From Pseudomonas antarctica (GTDB lineage Bacteria > Pseudomonadota > Gammaproteobacteria > Pseudomonadales > Pseudomonadaceae), in the NCBI RefSeq assembly GCF_001647715.1, contig NZ_CP015600.1:1364001-1428000 (forward strand): a stretch of 64,000 nucleotides of DNA. The letters run 5' to 3'. A program made the position numbers and the translations under genes. Position 1 is the first letter of the stretch. Each line of letters begins with the position of its first letter. The notes under the pieces were generated by a model. It was not told the origin of the DNA and did not search any database. It worked only from the letters and a program-made list of their open reading frames with translations. Below, piece by piece: positions 1-8,281 of the stretch.

Positions 1-25
1 CACCACGTCGAATTCGGAGGGCTGC

Positions 26-574
26 ATGAGCGTATACCGCAGCGCAGAACACGCCGTAATGCGAGCAATGAACGTCGACTCGATATCGCTCCACAAAGGC
101 GCTGGGTGGCAGAACAAGTACAAACCTGACGCATGGGAGGCTGAGCGCGCCGACAATCCTTGCCCAATGGATCGGTTTGATCAACTGACCCAGGACAGCA
201 TGACCCGAGCGCTATTACGCCGAGTACTGGCGGCGCCGCAGTGGCATATCTTGGTGGCCCACTTCATGGTCGACCTTGACGGCTCAACCCAGCAGCAGCG
301 CTTCGCCGCGATTGCGCACCTGGCCCGGTCAGCACCCGGCAAGTCTCACCACCTGTTCAGGACCAAGTGCGTGACGGCATGGGCAACACCGCGCCTTCCG
401 GAGTCTTTCATGGTGCTGCACACCTGGGACAATGCCGAGACGCCCACGCCAGAAAAGACGCTGTATCGGTGGCGGTCTGACCTGCGCAAATGGCTGGAGG
501 CCGAGCGGGACACGGCAATCGCTTCAGCCTGGGTTATTCTCAATGAAGCGGGGCTGATAGCAGAAGCGGCTTGA
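26..574 (+). CDS. Phage protein of unknown function at the end of the early region
   Basis: I do not recognise this 182-residue protein. It starts at an ATG six bases after a GGAGG ribosome binding site. It is Trp- and Arg-rich, with no signal peptide or membrane segment. It lies directly upstream of a terminator hairpin and of the structural genes, the place where lambdoid phages keep the late antiterminator (Q) or other late regulators. That position is the only hint of function. The reading frame has normal Pseudomonas codon use, so it is probably real. Confidence 0.75.
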   Translation: MSVYRSAEHAVMRAMNVDSISLHKGAGWQNKYKPDAWEAERADNPCPMDRFDQLTQDSMTRALLRRVLAAPQWHILVAHFMVDLDGSTQQQRFAAIAHLARSAPGKSHHLFRTKCVTAWATPRLPESFMVLHTWDNAETPTPEKTLYRWRSDLRKWLEAERDTAIASAWVILNEAGLIAEAA

Positions 575-642
575 CGAACTGAGAAAATGAGAATCTAATT
601 CACCACATTGCGGTTGTGTGTCTAGGAGATGCACTGCCGCCG

Positions 643-668
643 AACCCGACCATAGTGTTGGGTTTTTT
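643..668 (+). terminator. Intrinsic terminator-like hairpin
   Basis: The 8-bp stem AACCCGAC/GTTGGGTT (one G-T pair) is followed by a run of T. It closes the transcript of the preceding unknown gene and belongs to the family of hairpins repeated through this prophage. Confidence 0.7.
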
Positions 669-761
669 TATGCCTGGGTTTAAGGCGTTGCTGTGATGAT
701 CCGTTGACAGCCTCCGCTGGTTGGGCAAAGGTTGAGCTCTATTCAAAATGGAGCAGTACCG

Positions 762-1079
762 ATGCGGAAGATCCTCGCCATAGCAGCACTTCTTATGTCC
801 ACGGCTGTAATTGCAGATGACCGGGTAACGTTGTCCGATATTCATGCAGGCCAGGCGCCGGAAGGATTCACCGCAGTAATGGGCACGGCTCATAACAATA
901 CCAATGCGCCGCTGAAAGCTGTATTTGTGAAGTTCAAACTCTATGACGCGGGCTGGAATGTCATCGGAAACACAGTGGCTCACGCAACGGACATTGGCGC
1001 CGGGGAGAACTGGAAGTTTTCAGCACCAACCACCGCGCCATTTGCCCAAGCCAAACTGAGCGGCATTGACATCTACTGA
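762..1079 (+). CDS. Small secreted FxLYD-like phage protein
   Basis: This 105-residue protein begins with a clear signal peptide (MRKILAIAALLMSTAVIA, cleavage after about residue 18), so it should reach the periplasm. The rest looks like a small beta-sandwich with the FKLYD signature of the FxLYD family near the middle. I chose the ATG at 762 rather than an in-frame TTG at 732 because it places the signal peptide at the N-terminus. It sits between two hairpins as an isolated gene, which fits a moron expressed independently of the late operon. Its role is unknown; a periplasmic superinfection function is only a guess. Confidence 0.75.
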   Translation: MRKILAIAALLMSTAVIADDRVTLSDIHAGQAPEGFTAVMGTAHNNTNAPLKAVFVKFKLYDAGWNVIGNTVAHATDIGAGENWKFSAPTTAPFAQAKLSGIDIY

Positions 1080-1094
1080 TTCCGTTTTATGAAA

Positions 1095-1120
1095 GCCCGA
1101 CCACAGCGTCGGGTTTTTTT
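1095..1120 (+). terminator. Intrinsic terminator-like hairpin
   Basis: The stem CCCGAC/GTCGGG with seven T follows the secreted FxLYD-like gene. Confidence 0.7.
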
Positions 1121-1297
1121 ATGTCCAAAAAACGATGTGAGAGCCATAGCCAGGGTGGGCCTTCGGGCGGGCCTGGACGCGGTATCGCCGGTAGTCACGC
1201 GTTACGAAAGAACACCGGCAGCTTGAGCAGCTCATCCTGTGCTATTGGGGCCGGCTCAGACGGACAGGCGTGGAGAGACACGCAAACTTATTTCAGA

Positions 1298-1324
1298 GGC
1301 TCGCCATATCGGCGGGCCTTTTCT
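1298..1324 (+). terminator. Hairpin before the DUF1983-like gene
   Basis: The stem GGCTCGCC/GGCGGGCC (one G-T pair) is followed by TTTTCT. It lies 18 bases upstream of the next start codon, as at several other junctions in this prophage. Confidence 0.6.
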
Positions 1325-1342
1325 CGTTATGAGGCACAGCAA

Positions 1343-2344
1343 ATGTCCGATCCTAAACTTCAAGCTGTTGGCGCTCAGCTCTCTGCACTCAGCACCCAGA
1401 TCCAGACCGAGTCGGCTGCGCGAGTGGCGGCGGACGCGGCATTGGCAGCGCGGATCGGATCAATTGAAACAGCGCGCGTCGGTGATATCCAGAGCGCCAA
1501 CTACGTGCCTGGCGTTTCCGGCTGGAAGCTCAACAGCCTCACCGGCGAGTTCGAGATTAACTCTTGCACCCTTGGCAGCGCGGCGAATGCGCCCGAGCGT
1601 CAGATGGTGTCGGTCGAGGTGTCCAGCTGGAGCAAATACGACTTGCCCAAGAACGCCGCCAACCTGCTCCAGTTCATGCAGGCCGAACTGCAAAAGGTTG
1701 CGGAAGAGTATCGCCATGCCGCCGAGTTCGAAGAGTTCGATGCGAGCTACGGCGATGAATCGTTCAATGCTCGCCTGTTCCTGAGCTACTCCCGTCTCGA
1801 AACCGAGGAAGAGCTGGCTGATCGCCTGAAGAAGGCGGAGATGGCCGGCTCCCACATCAGCATCAAGAATGGCGTGACCACCGTCAGTTGTAACGGCGTT
1901 GTGCGTTACACGATTGGCAATCTGGACCAGCCAGAGCCTGAGCAGCCTCTGCCCTTCAGGGTTGATGGCGACAAGGTCTACCTCAGCGAGGCCACGATTC
2001 AGGACGGCATCATAAAGTCGCCATGGCCGGCCGCATGGGGTGTGCGGATGAAGCTCGCCGCCGACGGTAAGTGCTATGCCGCGGGCATCGGGCTTGGGCT
2101 GTCGTCGCAATTTATAACAGCTGCTGAAAAGTTCGCGATCAAGTACCCGACTGAATTCGAACGGAAGCTGGCGGGAGGCGTTGATGCGGTGCTTGACGCT
2201 ATCGCCGGAAAGATCAGCGAGACCAAGCTTGGCCAGGACCTGAAAGAGCAGGCTGATAAGTTGACCCCGGCGCAGGCCGATCAGGTCAAGGAGGTCATCC
2301 GCGCCGAACTTCGCCAGGGTGGTTTGCTCTGGCGCCGCCGCTAA
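1343..2344 (+). CDS. Tail-tip-like protein sharing modules with the C-terminus of J (DUF1983-like)
   Basis: A 333-residue protein. I chose the ATG at 1343 because a GAGG site precedes it and upstream codons cross a hairpin. Three short segments resemble the C-terminal part of the central tail protein J of the same prophage: a NYVPGVSGWKL segment (about residues 50-70), a PFRVDG...IQDGII segment (about 204-222) and an MKLAADG...AAGIGLGL segment (about 234-255). In J these occur in the opposite order. The rest is helical and charged, ending in a lysine/glutamate-rich region. It is probably a virion or tail-tip accessory protein. Its place upstream of the small membrane genes, far from J, is unusual. 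Confidence 0.75.
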   Translation: MSDPKLQAVGAQLSALSTQIQTESAARVAADAALAARIGSIETARVGDIQSANYVPGVSGWKLNSLTGEFEINSCTLGSAANAPERQMVSVEVSSWSKYDLPKNAANLLQFMQAELQKVAEEYRHAAEFEEFDASYGDESFNARLFLSYSRLETEEELADRLKKAEMAGSHISIKNGVTTVSCNGVVRYTIGNLDQPEPEQPLPFRVDGDKVYLSEATIQDGIIKSPWPAAWGVRMKLAADGKCYAAGIGLGLSSQFITAAEKFAIKYPTEFERKLAGGVDAVLDAIAGKISETKLGQDLKEQADKLTPAQADQVKEVIRAELRQGGLLWRRR

Positions 2345-2394
2345 TCCATTCCTTCACTCCCAACCCGGGATGACCACAAGACACCGGAGCAACA

Positions 2395-2766
2395 ATGGAC
2401 CCAAACGACCTCGGCCCAGGCACATTCGCATGGCTAGGCGGTACCGGAACCGTGTTGCTCGGAGGCTTGTTGTGGTTGAGGAAGTTCCTCTCCAAGGACG
2501 CGACCGACCGGGCAATGGACAGCGCCGATATCGGCACGCTGAAGCGGCTGAACGAACTCCTGAACCAAGAGCGCGCCGCACGTAAAGAGGCTGAGGCCCG
2601 CGCTGATCAGTTCGCCAAGGAGCGCAATGACCTTGCCGCCGCAGTGGGTCGCATGGAAGGCAAAATCGAAGCCCTCACCAGTCAGGTGGGCCAGCTCACT
2701 GAGCGCGTCACAGAGCAGAGCGAAGAAATTCACCGCCTGCGCACTAAGCTTGGAGGTATCGCCTGA
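2395..2766 (+). CDS. Small membrane protein with coiled coil (holin-like candidate)
   Basis: A 123-residue protein with one hydrophobic segment near the N-terminus (about residues 10-28, GTFAWLGGTGTVLLGGLLWL) and then an almost uninterrupted charged coiled coil to the C-terminus. Its stop overlaps the start of the next membrane protein by one base, so the two are translationally coupled. In lambdoid Pseudomonas phages such pairs precede the HNH/terminase genes and are often called holins. The sequence only supports a membrane-anchored coiled-coil protein; a pinholin or holin role is inference. Confidence 0.75.
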   Translation: MDPNDLGPGTFAWLGGTGTVLLGGLLWLRKFLSKDATDRAMDSADIGTLKRLNELLNQERAARKEAEARADQFAKERNDLAAAVGRMEGKIEALTSQVGQLTERVTEQSEEIHRLRTKLGGIA

Positions 2767-3104
2767 TGGAGAGATGCGCAATCAACTTCATTGCCCGCCA
2801 CTGGTGGAGGCGCGTAGAGGTGTGGGTAATCGCTCTAGTGCTGGTTGCCGGCGGCCTGATCCTTGGTTACCAAGCCGGAGTCTGGTCGGCCAGCAGCGAG
2901 CAGACCAAGCAGCTTGCCGAAGTGCGCGCCGCTTACGACGCGGCCCTGGGTAAGCGGGACCTGCGGCTGACCACGTTGGCCGAGAAGACTCAGGACGCGG
3001 CGGTCAAGGTGCAAGAGGCTTCGAACACAGCAGTCCAGGCTGCAGACACGGCGGCCAAGGCTGCAGATAAGGCGGATGAAGCGCTCAGTCGAGCGGCTCA
3101 GTAG
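2766..3104 (+). CDS. Second small membrane/coiled-coil protein (holin-like candidate)
   Basis: A 112-residue protein with one membrane segment (about residues 18-38) flanked by basic and Trp residues on the cytoplasmic side (RHWWRRVE), then a long Ala-rich helix with repeated AADTAAKAADKA-type heptads. It starts on the TGA of the preceding gene (ATGA overlap). Paired with its neighbour it may act in membrane permeabilisation at lysis, but the endolysin and spanins are 21 kb away, so this remains uncertain. Confidence 0.75.
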   Translation: MERCAINFIARHWWRRVEVWVIALVLVAGGLILGYQAGVWSASSEQTKQLAEVRAAYDAALGKRDLRLTTLAEKTQDAAVKVQEASNTAVQAADTAAKAADKADEALSRAAQ

Positions 3105-3164
3105 TGGCTTGCAATGGATGCGCCGCCAGGCGCGAATGGATCAACAAGATGACGAGGTTGGGAT

Positions 3165-3455
3165 ATGAGCGAGCAAAGCAACTCCTTGAGCGTGGTCACG
3201 ATCATGCCTCCACCAAACCAGAAGCCAGGCCAAGCCCAGATGGCACAGGGCACGAAGGTGATGCTGAGCGACGGCAGTGAGCTGACCGGTGTGACCGGTG
3301 TCACCCTAACGGCCAGTGCGGGTGGAGTGTGGGAAGCCACCATCACTGTGCTACCCGAGATCATCCAGCCAGTGAGTGCCGAGGCCCGCATCGTCGAGGT
3401 GGACATCACTGACCTTCAGTCGCATTCACGCACCTATGCACAGGCAGCGCAATGA
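3165..3455 (+). CDS. Small phage protein of unknown function
   Basis: A 96-residue protein, predicted mostly beta-stranded, with no signal or membrane segment. The ATG at 3165 has a GGGATATG-type upstream site. Its stop overlaps the start of the next small gene (ATGA). No family is recognised; it belongs to the run of small genes before the packaging genes. Confidence 0.65.
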   Translation: MSEQSNSLSVVTIMPPPNQKPGQAQMAQGTKVMLSDGSELTGVTGVTLTASAGGVWEATITVLPEIIQPVSAEARIVEVDITDLQSHSRTYAQAAQ

Positions 3456-3634
3456 ACACGCTACTTGCCCAGTTCCTCCAGGAGAGCCTGGAAGAGCAGA
3501 AGAAGCAGACGGCAATCCTCGAGCGGATGGCCGAGCAGCAAAGCCTGCTGATCCAGGCGCTGGCAGATGATCAGGTCGAGCAAGACCCCGATGCACCGCC
3601 ACTGACCTACATGGATGGCACACCGTGCCAGTGA
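3452..3634 (+). CDS. Small acidic phage protein of unknown function
   Basis: A 60-residue acidic protein whose first 45 residues form an amphipathic helix or coiled coil rich in Glu and Gln. It overlaps both neighbours (4 bases upstream, 10 bases downstream), which supports translation as part of the small-gene/HNH operon. Function unknown. Confidence 0.6.
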   Translation: MNTLLAQFLQESLEEQKKQTAILERMAEQQSLLIQALADDQVEQDPDAPPLTYMDGTPCQ

Positions 3635-3954
3635 GGCCGAAGCGCCACGCACCAGCAGCAGCCAAGACCATTCTGCATCAACCAGTCGAGCAGCAGCGTG
3701 GCACCAGCACCCAGCGAGGGTATGGATACCGGTGGCAACAAGGCAGGACAGGCTACCTACGCAAGCACCCACTGTGTGCTGAGTGTGAGCGACAAGGAAG
3801 GGTTGAGCCCGCCACTGACTTGGATCACATCACGCCGCATCGAGGCGACATGACCATCTTCTGGGACGTCACCCAGTGGCAAGGCCTATGCCACACATGC
3901 CACAGTCGCAAGACAGCATCCGAGGATGGTGGGTTTGGCAACGCTCGCCGCTGA
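3625..3954 (+). CDS. HNH endonuclease (packaging-associated)
   Basis: A 109-residue HNH nuclease starting at GTG inside the previous gene. It has a zinc ribbon formed by C51-x2-C54 and C89-x2-C92, and the DLDH catalytic segment at about residues 65-68 with a second His at 93. Phages of the HK97 group carry an HNH protein next to terminase that is needed with TerL for specific cos cleavage (HK97 gp74). The location directly before terS supports that role. Confidence 0.9.
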   Translation: MPVRPKRHAPAAAKTILHQPVEQQRGTSTQRGYGYRWQQGRTGYLRKHPLCAECERQGRVEPATDLDHITPHRGDMTIFWDVTQWQGLCHTCHSRKTASEDGGFGNARR

Positions 3955-3956
3955 AG

Positions 3957-4118
3957 AGCAAAAAGGCACTAAAACAGGGCGTAAATGAACGTGTTGAGAT
4001 TATTTCGCATTACGACATGGGGGGAGGGTAGGAACTTCAGAGACATTTGCTTCTAGACCGCGCCAAAACGTTTTTTTCGCACCGTCAAAATTAGATTTCC
4101 AAAATTGAAGGACCAAAA
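3957..4118 (+). other. Noncoding gap before terS, candidate cos region
   Basis: This 160-bp gap has no gene. It holds a purine-rich core (GGGGGGAGGG at about 4020-4029), an A/T-rich stretch and the terS ribosome binding site (GAAGGA). In HK97-like phages cos lies beside the HNH and small terminase genes, and many 3'-overhang cos sites contain a G-run, so this is the best candidate for cos. The exact cut cannot be read from sequence alone. Confidence 0.35.
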
Positions 4119-4541
4119 ATGACCCGAGGACGGAAGCCAACGGCCCCGCACCTCAAGGTTCTGGCCGGTACAACTCGCCCGGATCGCGAGGAAGCAGACG
4201 CGCCGGAGTTCGATCTTGTTGCCGACTTTCCAGATCCGCCGCAGCACCTCAATGTCGACGGCTCCGAAATGTGGCGATCACTTGGCCGGCAACTTGTCAG
4301 CGCTAGGGTGCTGCAGGTCGTCGACCTCTATTCGCTGGAACAGCTTTGTTTCGCCTGGCAGTGCTTTCGGAAGAAGGCCAAGGCAGATATGGAGTCGACA
4401 GCGGCAGAAACCACGGCGCTTAAAGCGCTTTTTTCAGAGTTCGGAATGACCCCGGCCAGTCGGCGTAAGGTTTCGTCAGGTTCTGAGAAGCCAAAGGGGA
4501 ACGCCTTCGCCGGTAACGGTCGCAAGCAGGGTGCTAAATAA
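4119..4541 (+). CDS. terS: Terminase small subunit, P27 family
   Basis: A 140-residue protein with the P27-type N-terminus (MTRGRKPTAPHLKVLAGT), the PDPPQHL segment and a central helical region. The small subunit recognises the packaging site and recruits the ATPase subunit. It lies between the HNH nuclease and terL, the normal order. The basic C-terminus (KPKGNAFAGNGRKQGAK) is typical of the family. Confidence 0.92.
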   Translation: MTRGRKPTAPHLKVLAGTTRPDREEADAPEFDLVADFPDPPQHLNVDGSEMWRSLGRQLVSARVLQVVDLYSLEQLCFAWQCFRKKAKADMESTAAETTALKALFSEFGMTPASRRKVSSGSEKPKGNAFAGNGRKQGAK

Positions 4542-4574
4542 TCGAATGATCTGGTTGTCCAGTCTGGAGTTGGG

Positions 4575-6329
4575 ATGCGTGATTTCGTCAAGATCGCGAC
4601 CGACTACGCAAAGGCTGCGGTGGCCGACAAGAAAAGGAAGAAGCACGGCCGCCTGATCCGCGAGGCATCGAAGCGATTCCTTGATGATCTGAAGCGCGCA
4701 AAGAAAAAGGATTGTCCGTTCATCTTTGATGAGTGGCACGCCAATGACCCATGCGACTTCATCGAGAAGTTGCATCACGTAGAGGGCAAGTGGGAAACGC
4801 CGACGATTGTCATGCACGCTTCCCACATCTTCTTTGTGGTGCAGCTGTTTGGATTCCGTAAGCGCGAGGCGGTATACACCGAAGGCTGGAACGATGACGG
4901 GATGTTCCACCCTCGTCGTTTCACGTCGGCCCTGTTTGCCGTAGCCCGGAAGAACGCCAAGAGCACATTGTCCTCGGCGATCCTTCTGTACTGCGAATGT
5001 TGCGAGCCGGAAGAGGGCGCGCAGATCGTCAGTGCCGCCACCACCTTCGGCCAGGCAGCGATCATCTTTAACGCTGCCAAGCGCATGGTCGAAAAGAACG
5101 CCGACCTGCGCGAGTACTTCGGTCTTGAGGTCTGGGCCAAGTCGATCAGTCGCATGGAAACCGGTGCGAGCTTCAAGCCTATTCATGCCAAGGCATCGAC
5201 ACAGGACGGCTTGAACCCGTCGCACGTCGGTCTCGATGAGATCCACGCACACAAAACCGCCGACCTGCTGAACGTTCTGACGTCAGCGGCCGGCGCCCGT
5301 GGCAACCCGCTTTGGCTTTACACCACGACCGAGGGGTACACCAACCCTGGGCCGTGGGCTGAAATTCGGATGTTCGCGAAGAAGCTACTGTCTGGCTTGT
5401 TCGGCAATACCGCCGATCACTTCCTGGTTGTGTTTTACGCGGTCGACGACGAAGACAAAACGCTGGGTATCAAAGCTGACAATGAGTTCGACGAAGCCTG
5501 TTGGATCAAAGCCAATCCGCTGATGGATGTGAACCCGCACCTGTTGGCGGCGATTCGCAAGGAGGCGGTGGAAGCGAAACAGATGCCATCCAAGATGGCC
5601 GAGTTTCGAATCAAACGCCTGAACCGCCCGGCTTCAACGGCTGACGGTTGGGTCGATCTGAACAAGTGGCAGCGCTGTGGTGGCGAGGTCGATCTTGAGT
5701 GGCTTTCACAGTACCCATGCTGGGGTGGCCTCGACCTAGCTTCGACTACTGACCTCACATCGTTTCGGCTGGTCTGGAACGTTGATGGTGTGATCTACAC
5801 CTATGGCTGGCGCTGGGCGCCGGAGAGCGCGGTAGCGTTCCGCACTGAGCGGGGCACTGTGCCTTACGCCTCCTGGGTTGAGTCGGGCTTGCTGAAACAG
5901 ACTGAGGGCGATGTCACTGACTATGCCGTGATTGAGGCGGACGTTAAGGCGGCCTGCGAGCGTTTCAACGTCCAGGCAATCGCCTACGACAAGTGGAACG
6001 CCCAGGATCTGGTAAACCGCCTGGTAGCGGCGGAGCTTCCAATGGTGGAGTTCATCCAGGGGCCGAAGTCCTACCACCCAGCCATGCAGGCGCTGGAGCT
6101 GGCTTACATCGCGGGAACCCTGGCACACGGTGGCGACATGCTTCTCAACTGGTGCGCGTCGAACCTGATCGCCAGGCGTGACGACAACATGAATATGGCT
6201 CCGGACAAGAAGCGTTCGGCTGACAAGATCGACGATATGGCCGCACTGCTGATGGCCCTAGGCGTTTCCGGTGCTCACGTCGACACCGCAAACCTTGATG
6301 ACTTCCTCAATCGACCGATGAGCATGTAA
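4575..6329 (+). CDS. terL: Terminase large subunit
   Basis: A 584-residue packaging motor of the HK97/Terminase_1 type. The ATPase Walker A-like motif is ARKNAKST at about residues 124-131 and Walker B is HVGLDE at about 217-222. The C-terminal RNase-H-like nuclease has acidic residues in GGLDLAS (about 385-392) and KIDDMAA near the end. It pumps DNA into proheads and cuts the concatemer. Its stop overlaps the portal start (TAATG), so the two are coupled. Confidence 0.96.
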   Translation: MRDFVKIATDYAKAAVADKKRKKHGRLIREASKRFLDDLKRAKKKDCPFIFDEWHANDPCDFIEKLHHVEGKWETPTIVMHASHIFFVVQLFGFRKREAVYTEGWNDDGMFHPRRFTSALFAVARKNAKSTLSSAILLYCECCEPEEGAQIVSAATTFGQAAIIFNAAKRMVEKNADLREYFGLEVWAKSISRMETGASFKPIHAKASTQDGLNPSHVGLDEIHAHKTADLLNVLTSAAGARGNPLWLYTTTEGYTNPGPWAEIRMFAKKLLSGLFGNTADHFLVVFYAVDDEDKTLGIKADNEFDEACWIKANPLMDVNPHLLAAIRKEAVEAKQMPSKMAEFRIKRLNRPASTADGWVDLNKWQRCGGEVDLEWLSQYPCWGGLDLASTTDLTSFRLVWNVDGVIYTYGWRWAPESAVAFRTERGTVPYASWVESGLLKQTEGDVTDYAVIEADVKAACERFNVQAIAYDKWNAQDLVNRLVAAELPMVEFIQGPKSYHPAMQALELAYIAGTLAHGGDMLLNWCASNLIARRDDNMNMAPDKKRSADKIDDMAALLMALGVSGAHVDTANLDDFLNRPMSM

Positions 6330-7597
6330 TGGCAGATACCGACTACAGCATTGACCTGCGCACCCGCAGTCCCTTCTGGGCGCGCATGGCGAGCTTCTTC
6401 GTCGGTGGGCGACTGGTATCACCCGACCAGGGATCGCAAACCGGTCCCATCTCGGCCTCCGGGGTGGTGGGGGATTCAGTCGTCAACGACGAGCGTTCAC
6501 TTCAAATCTCAACGGTGTTCGCCTGCGTACGTCTAATTTCCAGTGTGACGGCATGCCTACCCCTGGACGTGTTCGAAACTAAAGGCGACGACCGAATCAA
6601 GGTTGGACTGGACAACCCGCTGGCCCGCCTGCTGCGCTACAGCCCCAACCAATTTATGACGGCCTTTGACTTCCGTGTCGCCATGACCATGCAGCTTTGC
6701 TACTACGGCAACGCTTACGCACTGATCGAGCGGAACGTCGCTGGCGACATCATTAGCCTTGTGCCGTTGCTGTCGGTAAATATGGATGTTCGGTTGGAAG
6801 GTAAGCGAGTTGTTTACCGCTATCGCCGGGACAGTGAGTTTGCCGACTTCAAGCAGTCCGAAATTTTCCACCTCAAGGGCTTTGGCTTTAATGGGCTTGT
6901 GGGGTTGTCGCCAATTGCCTTCGGCGCTAAGACGGCATCAGTCGCGGTTGCCATGGAAGATCAGCAACGAGACTTCTATGCCAACGGTGCTAAATCTCCG
7001 CAGATTTTGTCCACTGGCGAAAAAACGCTTAGCGCAAAGCAGCGTGACCAGGTGGAGGAGAACTTTAAGGAGATCTCTGGAGGCCCTGTCAAAAAGCGGC
7101 TCTGGATTCTTGAGGCCGGGTTTACCACCCAAGCCATTGGCGTCAGCCCACAGGACGCCGAGACCATGGCTGCCCGCAAGTTCCAGGTCAGTGAGTTGGC
7201 GAGGTTCTTCGGGGTACCGCCGCACTTGGTTGGCGATGTTGAGAAGTCCACCAGCTGGGGCTCCGGGATTGAGCAGCAGAACCTTGGGTTCCTGCAATAC
7301 ACCCTAGACCCTTACCTTGAAATCTGGGAGACAAGCATTTTGCGCTGGCTCGTCAATCCCTCGGATGTTGGTCGCATCCATGCCGAGCACAACCGGGCCG
7401 GACTGCTGAGCGGTGACTCGACCGCGCGAGCGAACTACATGAAGACCAAGGTCGACACAGGCCTTCTAACGATCAACGAAGGACGCCGCATTGATAACCT
7501 GCCGCCACTTCCTGGCGGTGACGTCGCAACCCGGCAGTCTCAGAACGTGCCGCTTACCCAACTTGGCCAAACGAACCCCGCACCTAGCGGGGTTTAG
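6329..7597 (+). CDS. HK97-family portal protein
   Basis: A 422-residue portal that forms the dodecameric ring at the prohead vertex through which DNA enters. The family signatures include the LIERN segment, the FHLKGFGFNGLVGLSPI stretch and the GVPPHLVGD...TSWGSGIEQQ block in the clip/stem region. It is of normal length. The last codons run into a terminator-like hairpin whose right arm ends one base before the stop. Confidence 0.95.
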   Translation: MADTDYSIDLRTRSPFWARMASFFVGGRLVSPDQGSQTGPISASGVVGDSVVNDERSLQISTVFACVRLISSVTACLPLDVFETKGDDRIKVGLDNPLARLLRYSPNQFMTAFDFRVAMTMQLCYYGNAYALIERNVAGDIISLVPLLSVNMDVRLEGKRVVYRYRRDSEFADFKQSEIFHLKGFGFNGLVGLSPIAFGAKTASVAVAMEDQQRDFYANGAKSPQILSTGEKTLSAKQRDQVEENFKEISGGPVKKRLWILEAGFTTQAIGVSPQDAETMAARKFQVSELARFFGVPPHLVGDVEKSTSWGSGIEQQNLGFLQYTLDPYLEIWETSILRWLVNPSDVGRIHAEHNRAGLLSGDSTARANYMKTKVDTGLLTINEGRRIDNLPPLPGGDVATRQSQNVPLTQLGQTNPAPSGV

Positions 7598-7602
7598 TTT
7601 TT
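7574..7602 (+). terminator. Hairpin overlapping the portal stop codon
   Basis: The stem AACCCCGC/GCGGGGTT at 7574-7594 is followed by TAG and five T. It separates portal from protease and sits just upstream of the protease ribosome binding site (CTGGAG). Confidence 0.65.
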
Positions 7603-7615
7603 CTGGAGCTACCCA

Positions 7616-8278
7616 ATGTCCATCATCGAAAAGACCATCGCCTTTGATCAGGCTGAGATCAAGTTCGCCGGTAACGGCACCCAGGGCATTTTCGAGGGTT
7701 ATGCCTCGGTGTTCAACGTTACCGACTCGGATGGCGACATCATCCTGCCGGGCGCTTTCAAGAAGTCGCTGACCGGACAGACCCGCCAGGTTGCGATGTT
7801 CTTCAACCATCGCCGGAACGAAATTCCAGTTGGTAAGTGGTTGACTCTGGAAGAAGACAGCAGGGGACTTTTCACTCGCGGCGAGCTGACTCCTGGCTAC
7901 ACGCAGGCCGAGGCGATCAAGGCTGCAATGCAGCATGGCACCGTCGAGGGCCTTTCGATTGGCGCAACGGCTGCCCGTGATGGCTTCGACCTTACGGCCA
8001 CTGGCCGCACCTTCAAGAGCTTTGCAGGCCTGAGCGAAATCAGCATCTGCACCTTTCCTGCCAACGAGCACGCCACAGTTACCGCGCTCAAGAGCATGGA
8101 GAGCATCGAAACGATTCGCGACGTAGAGCACTGGTTGAGAGATTCAGCTGGTCTTTCGAAGTCGCAAGCCCTGGGCCTTATCGCCCGGATCAAGTCCGCA
8201 GTTCGGAGCGATTCCGAAGGTGGCGAAATCACCGCGATTCTCAATCGCCTTAAAACCTTCCCAACTGTAGGAAACTGA
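7616..8278 (+). CDS. HK97-family prohead protease
   Basis: A 220-residue herpesvirus-like serine protease that matures the capsid by removing the scaffold-like delta domain. The catalytic His is H65 (FFNHRRNEIPVG) and the catalytic Ser is S114 (EGLSIG). Length and position between portal and capsid are typical for phages with a separate protease gene. Confidence 0.95.
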   Translation: MSIIEKTIAFDQAEIKFAGNGTQGIFEGYASVFNVTDSDGDIILPGAFKKSLTGQTRQVAMFFNHRRNEIPVGKWLTLEEDSRGLFTRGELTPGYTQAEAIKAAMQHGTVEGLSIGATAARDGFDLTATGRTFKSFAGLSEISICTFPANEHATVTALKSMESIETIRDVEHWLRDSAGLSKSQALGLIARIKSAVRSDSEGGEITAILNRLKTFPTVGN

Positions 8279-8281
8279 ACC

